Below are positions 14,254 through 22,101 of a stretch of 23,654 nucleotides of DNA, one piece after another (position 1 is the stretch's first letter; each line of letters opens with the position of its first letter). Under the pieces are notes generated by a model. It ran no database searches and was not told where the DNA came from. It was given only the letters and a program-made list of their open reading frames with translations. The position numbers and the translations under genes were made by a program. This DNA is from an uncultured Fusobacterium sp. (lineage in GTDB: Bacteria; Fusobacteriota; Fusobacteriia; Fusobacteriales; Fusobacteriaceae): contig UQXM01000011.1 in assembly GCA_900545035.1 (NCBI GenBank), forward strand, positions 1 to 23,654, written 5' to 3'.

Positions 14254-15578
14254 ATGACAGATAATGTATTAGTTCCGAAAAAAATAGTTGAAGAACTTGA
14301 TAAATATATAATTTCACAAGAAGAAGCCAAAAAAATGTGGCAGTATCTTTAAGAAACAGATACAGAAGAAAAGCAATAAAAGATGAAAATTTGAGAAAAG
14401 AGATTACTCCCAAAAATATAATTCTTATGGGCTCAACAGGTGTAGGAAAAACAGAAATTGCCAGAAGACTGGCAAAAATTACCGATTCGCCTTTTTTGAA
14501 AGTGGAAGCTACAAAATATACAGAGGTAGGATATGTCGGAAAAGATGTTGAGAGTATAATAAAAGATTTGGTGGCAGTAACAATTACAAAATTAAAAAAT
14601 AAAAAAATAGAAGCTTTAAAAGAAGAATATTATATGAGTGCAGTTGAGGAAGTAGCAAAAAAACTAAATCATCTTGACACTCTTAATGACGAATTTAAAA
14701 ATGAACTGATTAATCATATTCTTGAGGGAAAATATGATGACAAAGAAGTAGAGGTTGAAAAACCTAAAATGTCAAATATGGGAGCACCTATTGTGGAAGT
14801 TGTGGGAGCATCAGATGATCGTGAAATAGGAAGTGTTCTTGAAAATATCATGTCAAGTTTTGACAGCAGCAAAAAAAATAAAAAATTAAAAATGAAAGTA
14901 AAAGATGCCATTGAATTTATTTTAAACAAACAGATAAATGAAAATCTGGATATGGACGAAATAATTCCGCAGGCTTTGAAAACGGCAGAGGAAGATGGAA
15001 TAATATTTATTGATGAGATAGATAAGATTGCCGAGAGGGAAAACAGCGGAAGAAGTGAAGTGTCAAGACAGGGAGTGCAGAGAGATATTCTGCCTATAGT
15101 TGAGGGAACAACAGTGATGACAAATTATGGACCTGTGGCAACAGATCATATTTTGTTTATAGCTGCTGGAGCATTTTCAGAATGTGATTTTTCCGATTTG
15201 ATGCCTGAACTTCAGGGGAGATTTCCGATAGTAGTGGAGATGAAAGATTTAACAAAGGAAGATTTTATAAAAATTCTGACAGATGTGGAATTTAATATTC
15301 TTGAGCAATACAAGACACTTTTAAAATCTGATAATGTAGAACTTTCATTTTCAAAAGGAGCTGTCGAAACTGTGGCAGAATATGCCTTGAAGCTTAATGA
15401 CAATGTGGAAAATATCGGTGCAAGAAGACTTGCAGGAATGATAGAGCTTGTTTTGAGGGAGATAATGTTTGAAGCTCCTTACGATGAGCCGAAAAAAATA
15501 ACCATTGATAAAAAATATGTAGAAAAAGTATTTAAAAATCAATTTGAAGATGAAAATCTGGATAAATATATATTGTAA
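14254..15578 (+). CDS. hslU: ATP-dependent protease ATPase subunit HslU (ClpY), apparent frameshift near the start
   Basis: HslU is the AAA+ unfoldase ring that feeds proteins into the HslV peptidase. The gene reads in two frames. From ATG 14254 the frame encodes the correct HslU start (VPKKIVEELDKYIISQEEAKK) but ends at TAA 14350-14352. The rest, open from about 14334 to 15578, continues exactly where the family should (VAVSLRNRYRRK). Joining them by a -1 shift, or one extra A in the A7 run at 14329-14335, gives 441 residues, the normal length (E. coli 443). Seen after that point: Walker A GSTGVGKTE, pore loop GYVGKDV, the I-domain, Walker B IIFIDEIDKIA, sensor GARRLAG, and the C-terminal tail LDKYIL that docks into HslV. 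No hslV is adjacent, which is unusual. The break may be a sequence error, a real mutation or programmed. Confidence 0.85.
14329..14363 (+). other. A7 tract followed by a small inverted repeat at the hslU frame change
   Basis: Seven A at 14329-14335 follow GCC in the frame GCC-AAA-AAA-ATG. Seven bases later GTATCT (14343-14348) and AGATAC (14358-14363) can form a 6-bp stem with a 9-base loop. Slippery tract, spacer and stem match the layout of programmed -1 frameshift sites, but the stem is weak (two G-C pairs). Confidence 0.4.
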
Positions 15579-15592
15579 CTAAGGAGATACTC

Positions 15593-18500
15593 ATGTATTT
15601 AAAAGGTGTGGAGATATACGGTTTTAAATCTTTTGGTGAAAGAATAAAAATAGATTTTGAAGGGGGAATAACTTCCATTGTAGGACCGAACGGTTCGGGA
15701 AAATCAAATATTCTTGATGCAATTTTGTGGGTTTTGGGGGAACAGTCTTATAAAAATATAAGAGCAAAAGAGAGTAAAGATGTAATTTTTTCAGGAGGGG
15801 ATAAGAAAAAACCGGCAAACAGTGCAGAAGTTTCTCTTTATATTGATAATAAAGATAAATTTTTTCAGATAAATGAGGATACGGCAAAAATCACAAGAAA
15901 ATTATATCTTAACGGAGAGAATGAATATTTGCTGAATGACCGAAAAGTAAGACTGAAAGATATAAATGATATGTTTATGGATACAGGAGTGGGAAAATCA
16001 GCTTATTCTGTTATTGGACAGGGAAAAGTGGAAAGAATCATTTCATCTTCCAAAAAAGAAGTAAAAGAAATAATAGAAGAGGCAGCCGGAGTAAAAAAAT
16101 TTCAGCAGAGAAAAACAGAATCTGAAAAAAAATTGGAAAATGTAAGCAATGAAGTTGAAAAAATAGAGCTTGTTCTTAACGAAACAGGAGAAAACAGAGC
16201 AAAAATAAAGAAACAGGCAGAAAAAGCTTTGGCATTTCTTGAATTAAAAAATGAAAGAGATTCTGTAAATAAAGGACTGGCTGTTTATGACCTTAATAAA
16301 AACAGAGAATTTTTACAAAAAACAAATGAAAAAATAATAAGTATTATTGAGGGACTTTCTAATTTGGAAAGAACAAAAAAAGAAAACAGTCAGGAGCTGA
16401 CAAAAATAACAGCAGATAGAGAAAACCTGAAAAATTTAATTCAAAATACTCTTGATAAAAATGAAGAATTGAAAAATCTTATAAATGGCTTTGAAAGAGA
16501 AAAAGCAAGACTGACTGAAAGACAGGAAGCATATAAAAGAGATACAGCTGATAAAAAAGAAAGACTTGTTACTGCAAACGAAAAGTTAACAAGAACAAAA
16601 GAGTATGCAAAAAAAATAGCAGAAGAAAAAGAGAGAATGCAGTCAGATATAAAATCGGGAGAAGTTGATTTTTTAAAATATGAAAATAAGATAGAAAATA
16701 AAGAAAAACAAAAAACAGAACTTGAAAGAGATATTGAAGTTAAAAAAAGACAAGTTCTTGATTTTGAAGTTGAAAAATTACAGTATCTTAATGATATAGA
16801 AAGTTCCGCAAGAAGAATAAAAGGAAGCAATTCCAAAATAAATTCTTTGAAAGAAGAGATTGCAGAAGCGGAAGAAAAAATAAAGCTGAATAAAGAACTT
16901 TTGGATACTGCTGAAAAAAATAAAATTCAGTCTGAAAAAAATCTGAAAGAAACAGAGGAAAGACAGCAGATTTGTGAAAAACAGATATCGGAAATAAGTA
17001 TCAATACAAATAAAATTTCTGAAATTTTGAGAAGAGATGAAAATGAAGAAAACAGAAACAGAGTAAAATATGACAGCCTTGTAAGATTTGAAGAGAATAA
17101 TGACGGATTTTTTAAAGGGGTAAAAGAGATATTAAACTGTGGATTGAAAGGAGTAAACGGAGCTTTAATATCACTTATTTCTATTCCGGAATATTTGGAA
17201 AAAGCTGTGGAGTCAGCAATTCCCGGAAATCTTCAGGATATTGTGGTTGATGACAGCAATGTTGCCAAAAAATGTATTGAAATATTAAAAGAAAGAAAAG
17301 TGGGAAGAGCTTCTTTTCTTGCTCTTGATACAATAAAAACTTTTTCCAGAAAAGAATTTCCTGTATATGACGGAATTGTTGGGAGAGCTTCAGAGCTTAT
17401 AAGTTTCGATAAAAGATATCAGAAAGTTATCGATATGATTTTGGGAAACCTTATGATTGTAAAAGATATTGATACAGCTGTTTCAATCACAAAGAAAAAT
17501 CTTTATTCAGGAAATATTGTAACCCTTGGAGGAGAGCTTATCAGCGGAAGCGGAAGAATAACAGGGGGAGAAAGCAGAAATTCAGCTATTGCTCAGATGT
17601 TTGAGAGAAAAAAAGAGATGAAAAGGTTGGAAAATTTTCTTGATGAAATAACAAAAAAAATTTCAGAAAACAGAGAACTTCTGGACAGATACAGTAAAAA
17701 ATTGGAAGAGCTGGAAAATGAAATATATCAAATTGATGTAAGAGAAGAAAGCCTTAGAAAAAATATAAAACTTTATACAGAAGAATATGAGAGCCTGAAA
17801 CAAAAAGACGAGAAGCTTAATAAAAACAAAAATATGTTTATTCAGGAAAAAGAAGAAGAGGAACAATATGCCGGAGAATATGAAAAGCGTATTGCCAATT
17901 CAAGTCTTGGAAAAGAGAATATAGAAAAAGTTTCAAAAGAGCTGAAAGAAAAAATAGATGCAGATACTGTTGTACTTCAAAATTTAAACAGCGAAATAAA
18001 AAATCTTAATGATGAATTTGCCGATATAAAAATAAAATTTTTAAACAGCAAAGACAGACTTGTTCAGCTTGACAGCGAAGCAGAAAAAAATATTTTTGAA
18101 GAACAGGAAATAGAAGCTGAAATTTCAAGAATAAAAACAAGCATATCAAAATTGGAAACAGAGATAAAAAAATCGGAAGAACTTTTGAAACAAACGGAAG
18201 AAAGCAGAGAAATAAAACAGGCTGAATATGAAAGGGAAAACAGAGAACTTCAGATTTCAAAAGAAAAAGAAGCTCTTCTTGAAATAAAAGAAAAAGAATT
18301 GGCAGAAGTGATAAGAGAATTTGAAACACAGGAATACAGAGAAAATGAAAAATTGAAATCAGAGAGAGAAAAAACAATTCAGTTTGGAGAAAAAATTCTT
18401 GCTCTTGAGGACAGTCTTTCACAGCTTGAAAATACAGAAGCTAAAAAAGTTGAAGAGCTGAATTACAGAGAGATGTCAGACAGAGCAAGAAATCTGGGAA

Positions 18501-19108
18501 ATAAACTGAAAGATTTTGAAACTGTAAATCTTTTGGCAGTAGAGGAATTTAAAGAGCTGGATAAAAAGTATGAGTTTATAAAAGCACAAAAAGAAGATTT
18601 GGAAAAGAGCAGACAATCTCTTTTAAATATTATTGATGAAATTTCAAAAGCAATAGAAGAAAGATTTTACGATGCTTATGAAAATATTAACAAAAACTTT
18701 AATCTTATGTGTATGGAAACTATTGACAACTCTGAGGGAAATCTTGTTCTTTCCGGCGAAGAGTCATATGAAAACTGCGGCGTTGAGATATATGTAAAAT
18801 TTAAAAATAAAAAAAGACAATCTCTGACACTTCTTTCAGGGGGAGAAAAATCAATGGTAGCCATTGCATTTATAATGGCAATATTTATGTATAAACCAAG
18901 TCCGTTTACTTTCCTTGACGAAATAGAGGCGGCTCTTGATGAGAAAAATACAAAAAAACTCATCAGCAAATTGAAAGAGTTTACAGACAAATCACAGTTT
19001 ATTATGATTACCCATAATAAAGAAACAATGAAATCTTCCGATACACTTTTTGGCGTTACAATGAACAAGAAAATAGGGATTTCCAAGATTGTTCCTGTAA
19101 AATTATAA
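15593..19108 (+). CDS. smc: Chromosome segregation protein SMC
   Basis: This 1171-residue SMC ATPase forms the ring dimer that, with ScpA and ScpB, loads at parS/ParB sites and organises the chromosome. It has the N-terminal head with Walker A GPNGSGKSN (31-39) and FGERIKIDFEGG before it, a long coiled coil rich in Glu/Lys (about 165-500), and a hinge (about 503-655, from GFFKGVKEILNCGLKGVNGA to the glycine-rich SGSGRITGGE). A second coiled coil (about 660-1000) and the C-terminal head follow, the latter with signature LLSGGEKSMVA (about 1079-1089) and Walker B FTFLDEIEAALD (about 1104-1115). The length and domain order are those of true bacterial SMC, not of MukB or of JetC-type defence proteins. 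AAGGAG at 15581-15586 fixes the start, 14 bases after hslU. Confidence 0.97.
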   Translation: MYLKGVEIYGFKSFGERIKIDFEGGITSIVGPNGSGKSNILDAILWVLGEQSYKNIRAKESKDVIFSGGDKKKPANSAEVSLYIDNKDKFFQINEDTAKITRKLYLNGENEYLLNDRKVRLKDINDMFMDTGVGKSAYSVIGQGKVERIISSSKKEVKEIIEEAAGVKKFQQRKTESEKKLENVSNEVEKIELVLNETGENRAKIKKQAEKALAFLELKNERDSVNKGLAVYDLNKNREFLQKTNEKIISIIEGLSNLERTKKENSQELTKITADRENLKNLIQNTLDKNEELKNLINGFEREKARLTERQEAYKRDTADKKERLVTANEKLTRTKEYAKKIAEEKERMQSDIKSGEVDFLKYENKIENKEKQKTELERDIEVKKRQVLDFEVEKLQYLNDIESSARRIKGSNSKINSLKEEIAEAEEKIKLNKELLDTAEKNKIQSEKNLKETEERQQICEKQISEISINTNKISEILRRDENEENRNRVKYDSLVRFEENNDGFFKGVKEILNCGLKGVNGALISLISIPEYLEKAVESAIPGNLQDIVVDDSNVAKKCIEILKERKVGRASFLALDTIKTFSRKEFPVYDGIVGRASELISFDKRYQKVIDMILGNLMIVKDIDTAVSITKKNLYSGNIVTLGGELISGSGRITGGESRNSAIAQMFERKKEMKRLENFLDEITKKISENRELLDRYSKKLEELENEIYQIDVREESLRKNIKLYTEEYESLKQKDEKLNKNKNMFIQEKEEEEQYAGEYEKRIANSSLGKENIEKVSKELKEKIDADTVVLQNLNSEIKNLNDEFADIKIKFLNSKDRLVQLDSEAEKNIFEEQEIEAEISRIKTSISKLETEIKKSEELLKQTEESREIKQAEYERENRELQISKEKEALLEIKEKELAEVIREFETQEYRENEKLKSEREKTIQFGEKILALEDSLSQLENTEAKKVEELNYREMSDRARNLGNKLKDFETVNLLAVEEFKELDKKYEFIKAQKEDLEKSRQSLLNIIDEISKAIEERFYDAYENINKNFNLMCMETIDNSEGNLVLSGEESYENCGVEIYVKFKNKKRQSLTLLSGGEKSMVAIAFIMAIFMYKPSPFTFLDEIEAALDEKNTKKLISKLKEFTDKSQFIMITHNKETMKSSDTLFGVTMNKKIGISKIVPVKL

Positions 19109-19117
19109 AAAATAATA

Positions 19118-19134
19118 AAAAATCTTTGATTTTT
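19118..19134 (+). terminator. Possible weak terminator after smc
   Basis: AAAAATC (19118-19124) and GATTTTT (19128-19134) form a 7-bp stem with loop TTT. It is almost pure A-T and its T run is part of the stem, so it is a weak candidate. It overlaps the -35 of the lpxK promoter. Confidence 0.3.
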
Positions 19135-19154
19135 ATTTATAATAACTGTACAAT
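19126..19154 (+). promoter_or_regulatory. Promoter of the lpxK operon
   Basis: TTGATT at 19126-19131, a 17-base spacer and TACAAT at 19149-19154 (five of six bases of the consensus). The predicted start near 19161 leaves a leader of about 30 bases containing AAGAGGG before the lpxK ATG. Confidence 0.7.
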
Positions 19155-19191
19155 AGTATAAGTAGAGATAAATTTATATTAAGAGGGAAAA

Positions 19192-20202
19192 ATGAATATT
19201 TTAGCGTTTATATATTTTTGCATAACAAGCCTTAGAAACTGGCTGTATGACAAAAAGATTTTAAAAATAAATAAGATTGAAGATGTTTTTGTTATTTGTA
19301 TCGGAAATATTACAGTGGGAGGAACGGGAAAAACTCCCGCTGTTCAGTATTTTGCCAAAAGGCTTTCTCAAGAGGGAAGAAAAGTTGCGGTAGTATCAAG
19401 GGGATACAGAGGAAAAAGAAAGACAGAACCTCTTATTGTATCTGATGGGAAAAATATTCTTGTTACATCAAGAGAGAGCGGAGATGAGCCTTACAGCCAT
19501 GCTCTTAATTTGAAAGTTCCTGTTATAGTAGGAAAGAACAGATATGAAGCTTGCAGACTGGCAAAAAAAACTTTTGATGTGGACACAATTATTCTTGACG
19601 ATGGTTTTCAGCATAGAAAACTTTTCAGAAACTGGGATGTTGTTTTGGTTGATGCTACCAATCCTTTTGGAAGAGAAGCACTTCTTCCAAAGGGGACTTT
19701 GAGAGAAAGCTTTCATCCGGCCGCAAAAAGAGCTTCTGAATTTATAATAACAAAATCAGATTTGGTATCAGAAAAAGAAGCGGAAACTTTAAAAAGATTT
19801 TTGAAGAAAAAATATAAGAAACCTGTGTCTATGGCAAAACATGGAATAACTTCTTTGTGTGATGTGGAGGGAAATGCAAAACCTCTTTTCTGGGTAAAAG
19901 GAAAAAGAGTTTTACTGTTTTCGGGACTGGCAAATCCTTTGAATTTCCAAAAAACAGTGATATCTCTTGATCCAAGTTATATGGAAAGAATAGATTTTTT
20001 AGATCACCACAGTTTTAAAGAAAAAGATATTGACCTTATAAAAAGAAGAGCAGAAGAGATGAGGGCTTCATATATTATTACAACAGAAAAAGATGTTGTT
20101 AAACTGCCTAAGCATATTTATATTGAAAATCTATATGTGCTTAAAATAGAGTTTGAATTTATAGAAAATAATACATTAAAATGTTTTAGAGGAGTGAAAT
20201 AA
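19192..20202 (+). CDS. lpxK: Tetraacyldisaccharide 4'-kinase
   Basis: LpxK phosphorylates the 4' position of the lipid A disaccharide at the inner membrane, giving lipid IVA. The 336-residue protein has an N-terminal hydrophobic helix (ILAFIYFCITSLRNWLYD, about 3-20) for membrane contact, the P-loop NITVGGTGKTP (39-49), and SRGYRGKRK. It also has ESGDEPYSHALNLKVPV-type text with the catalytic-region Asp, the DDGFQHRKLFRNWDVVLVDA motif in the Walker B position, LLPKGTLRES, and the C-terminal LDHHSFKEKDI and ITTEKDVVKLP segments. All are hallmarks of LpxK. It lies about 6 kb away from the other lpx genes of the window, under its own promoter, and is followed four bases later by an uncharacterised gene. 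Confidence 0.96.
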   Translation: MNILAFIYFCITSLRNWLYDKKILKINKIEDVFVICIGNITVGGTGKTPAVQYFAKRLSQEGRKVAVVSRGYRGKRKTEPLIVSDGKNILVTSRESGDEPYSHALNLKVPVIVGKNRYEACRLAKKTFDVDTIILDDGFQHRKLFRNWDVVLVDATNPFGREALLPKGTLRESFHPAAKRASEFIITKSDLVSEKEAETLKRFLKKKYKKPVSMAKHGITSLCDVEGNAKPLFWVKGKRVLLFSGLANPLNFQKTVISLDPSYMERIDFLDHHSFKEKDIDLIKRRAEEMRASYIITTEKDVVKLPKHIYIENLYVLKIEFEFIENNTLKCFRGVK

Positions 20203-20206
20203 AATA

Positions 20207-21022
20207 ATGTTTGTACTGGAAGATTTAAAAGACAGGAAAAAAGAAACACTTGAAAAGATTTTGTCAGAATATGGAAGAGAGGGAGTTCTATCTTTTTGTG
20301 CAGGTGTTTTGGATAAGAGAGCATATTTTACTGTTGACATGAACGGAAATATTAAAAGAAAAAAAATGAATTATGCTGTTTGTGCAGCAGTGTCTGTTCA
20401 GGAGGACAGCATTTTTACAAATTATGTTGCTGAAAATTTAGATTTTGCAGAAAAAACAAAAATAGAAAAGATAGAGAGAATGAATAATGTTGAAAATATA
20501 GAAAAAAATATTTTCAAGCTTCTTGCCAAGGGAGATTTTCATTTTACAGGAAAATACTGCAAAGAACTTTATATGAGAAACAATGATGAGTTTTTCAAAA
20601 TGATGTTTCAGTTTGCATTAATGGATAATATGTCTTTTGAAAAATCTCTTGCAGTTTATTCTATGAAAAAATATTTTGAAAAATTTGGGTATTCTGATGA
20701 GGTGCTTTATTTGACAATTTCATATATGGCTAAGATGAGAGCGGATTTTTCAGAATATGAGAGTATACAGATTGAAAAAAATGTTTCAAAAAATGAATTG
20801 AGAGAAAAAATAAAAAATAATATAGAGAAATATAAAAACCAAGAGGGAATGTGCATATTAGGATACTTATTGGGACTTCTTAGTTATAATTACGAAAATG
20901 AAGAGAAATTTACAGCTGTACTGTGCAGAAAAACAGAGCAGTTTGAAAAAAGTGATGTAAAAAAAGAGCAGCTGTCAAATATTCAAGTTCAAATATTTGA
21001 GTATCTTTCTAAGGAGGTATAA
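20207..21022 (+). CDS. Uncharacterised 271-residue protein of the lpxK-ptsN-nadD operon
   Basis: I do not recognise the family. The protein is cytoplasmic by appearance: no signal peptide and no membrane segment. Residues 1-60 are mixed alpha/beta (VLSFCAGVLDKRAYFTVDMNGN may be two strands), and 60-75 is Ser/Asn-containing linker. From about 85 the protein looks almost wholly helical, with aromatic- and Met-rich helices (FFKMMFQFALMDNMSFEKSL, LYLTISYMAKM, LGYLLGLLSYNYENEEKF), as in TPR-like or other helical-repeat scaffolds; this is inference. GAGGAG at 20189-20194 is twelve bases before the ATG. It is four bases after lpxK and three bases before ptsN, so it is surely co-expressed with them. 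Codon use matches the neighbours, so it appears native and ancestral to the locus. Confidence 0.85.
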   Translation: MFVLEDLKDRKKETLEKILSEYGREGVLSFCAGVLDKRAYFTVDMNGNIKRKKMNYAVCAAVSVQEDSIFTNYVAENLDFAEKTKIEKIERMNNVENIEKNIFKLLAKGDFHFTGKYCKELYMRNNDEFFKMMFQFALMDNMSFEKSLAVYSMKKYFEKFGYSDEVLYLTISYMAKMRADFSEYESIQIEKNVSKNELREKIKNNIEKYKNQEGMCILGYLLGLLSYNYENEEKFTAVLCRKTEQFEKSDVKKEQLSNIQVQIFEYLSKEV

Positions 21023-21025
21023 AAG

Positions 21026-21478
21026 ATGATAAAATATTTTAACAATAAGCTGATAATGTATATTGAAGGGAAAAAAAGCAAAGAGGAAGTTCTTCAGCAA
21101 ATGGTTTCATTTATGGAAAAAAATACAGAGCTTATAGAAAATAGAGATGAGTTTTTTAATCAAATAATGGAAAGAGAAAAAATAGGAAGCACAGGAATCG
21201 GAATGGGTGTCGCTATTCCACACGCAAGAAGTTCCGGAGTGAAAGATGTAGTTATAGCTCTTGCTGTTCTTGAATATCCTGTTGATTTTGCGTCAATAGA
21301 CAGAGAGCTAATAAAAACAGTTGTTCTTGTGGGAGCTCCAAAAGATAAGAGTAAAGAGTATCTTGGACTTTTGTCAACATTGTCAAAAATTTTCAGAGTG
21401 AAAAAAAACAGAGATGCAATAAAAACAGCCGGAAACCAAAAAGAGCTTATGGAAGCAGTGCTTGAAATAGAGGTTTAA
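21026..21478 (+). CDS. ptsN: PTS EIIA domain protein, PtsN (EIIA-Ntr)/fructose-mannitol type
   Basis: This stand-alone 150-residue EIIA of the PTS EIIA type 2 fold receives phosphate from HPr-like proteins. The phospho-accepting His is H66 in GMGVAIPHARSSGVKDVV (the GxAIPHxR motif), preceded by the usual IMEREKIGSTGIG. The C-terminal half has AVLEYPVDFASIDRELIKTVVLVGAP and the helix KEYLGLLSTLSKIF, both characteristic. No EIIB or EIIC gene is near, which favours a regulatory PtsN-like role over sugar transport. In enterobacteria EIIA-Ntr controls potassium systems and has been reported to bind GlmS. AAGGAGG (21011-21017) precedes the ATG. It is three bases from its upstream neighbour and two from nadD. 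The sugar-transport alternative cannot be excluded. Confidence 0.88.
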   Translation: MIKYFNNKLIMYIEGKKSKEEVLQQMVSFMEKNTELIENRDEFFNQIMEREKIGSTGIGMGVAIPHARSSGVKDVVIALAVLEYPVDFASIDRELIKTVVLVGAPKDKSKEYLGLLSTLSKIFRVKKNRDAIKTAGNQKELMEAVLEIEV

Positions 21479-21480
21479 AA

Positions 21481-22044
21481 GTGAGAATAGGAATATATGG
21501 AGGAAGTTTTGATCCTCCTCATAAAGGACATAGAAAAATAGCTGAATATACAGTGAAAAAATTAAAACTTGATAAGCTCTTGATAGTTCCTGTAGGAACG
21601 GCTTCACATGGAAAAAATAATCTTGCTTCAGGTGAAGAGAGAATAAAAATGTGTGAACTTACTTTTGGAAATATTGAGAACACAGAAATTTCTTCTGTTG
21701 AAATTGATATGGAAGGAGTATCTTATACTTTTAAAACATTGGAAGCTCTGATTGAAAAATATGGAAAGGAACATGAATATTTTGAAATTATCGGAGAGGA
21801 TTCGGCAGCCTATTTTGATAAATGGAAAGAGTATGAAAAAATATTAAATCTTTCCACTGTTGTGGTACTGAAGAGAAAAGGATATAAGAGTGTTGTAGAT
21901 TCTCCCAAAATGATAACAGTGGATAATCCTTATTTTGATGTGTCCTCTACAGAAATAAAAGAAAAAATAAAAAATAAAAAAAATGTTTCAGATTTAATTA
22001 CAGAAGAAACAGAAAGATTTATAAAAGAAAAAAATATATATTAA
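21481..22044 (+). CDS. nadD: Nicotinate-nucleotide adenylyltransferase
   Basis: NadD converts nicotinate mononucleotide and ATP to deamido-NAD, the step before NAD synthetase. The 187-residue protein starts with the nucleotidyltransferase motif GGSFDPPHKGH (7-17). It continues with VPVGTASHGKN (substrate loop), EERIKMCELTF, YTFKTLEAL, IIGEDSAAYFDKWKEYEKI and the C-terminal SSTEIKEKIKN (ISSTxIR-type motif, about 158-168). The start is GTG at 21481, two bases after the ptsN stop, with AGAGG inside the end of ptsN. An upstream start is excluded by the ptsN overlap and the fit of the first strand (MRIGIYGGSF). A shared terminator with glmS follows. Confidence 0.95.
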   Translation: MRIGIYGGSFDPPHKGHRKIAEYTVKKLKLDKLLIVPVGTASHGKNNLASGEERIKMCELTFGNIENTEISSVEIDMEGVSYTFKTLEALIEKYGKEHEYFEIIGEDSAAYFDKWKEYEKILNLSTVVVLKRKGYKSVVDSPKMITVDNPYFDVSSTEIKEKIKNKKNVSDLITEETERFIKEKNIY

Positions 22045-22045
22045 T

Positions 22046-22094
22046 AAAAATAAAATTCTCTGAGAAATTATTTTTCCAAGAGAATTTTATTTTT
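22046..22094. terminator. Bidirectional terminator between convergent nadD and glmS
   Basis: A perfect 16-bp inverted repeat: 22046-22061 (A-rich arm ending AAAATTCTCT) pairs with 22079-22094 (AGAGAATTTTATTTTT-like arm), around a 17-base loop. Each arm carries an A run on one side and a T run on the other, so it can terminate in both directions. It lies two bases after nadD and eight bases before the glmS stop. Confidence 0.88.
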
Positions 22095-22101
22095 TATAAT
22101 T

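Noticed and set aside
15593..19108. SMC-like gene as part of a plasmid-defence (Wadjet/JetC) or other condensin-type system
   Set aside because: Length, hinge and head motifs are those of housekeeping SMC, and no JetA, JetB or JetD-like gene is nearby.
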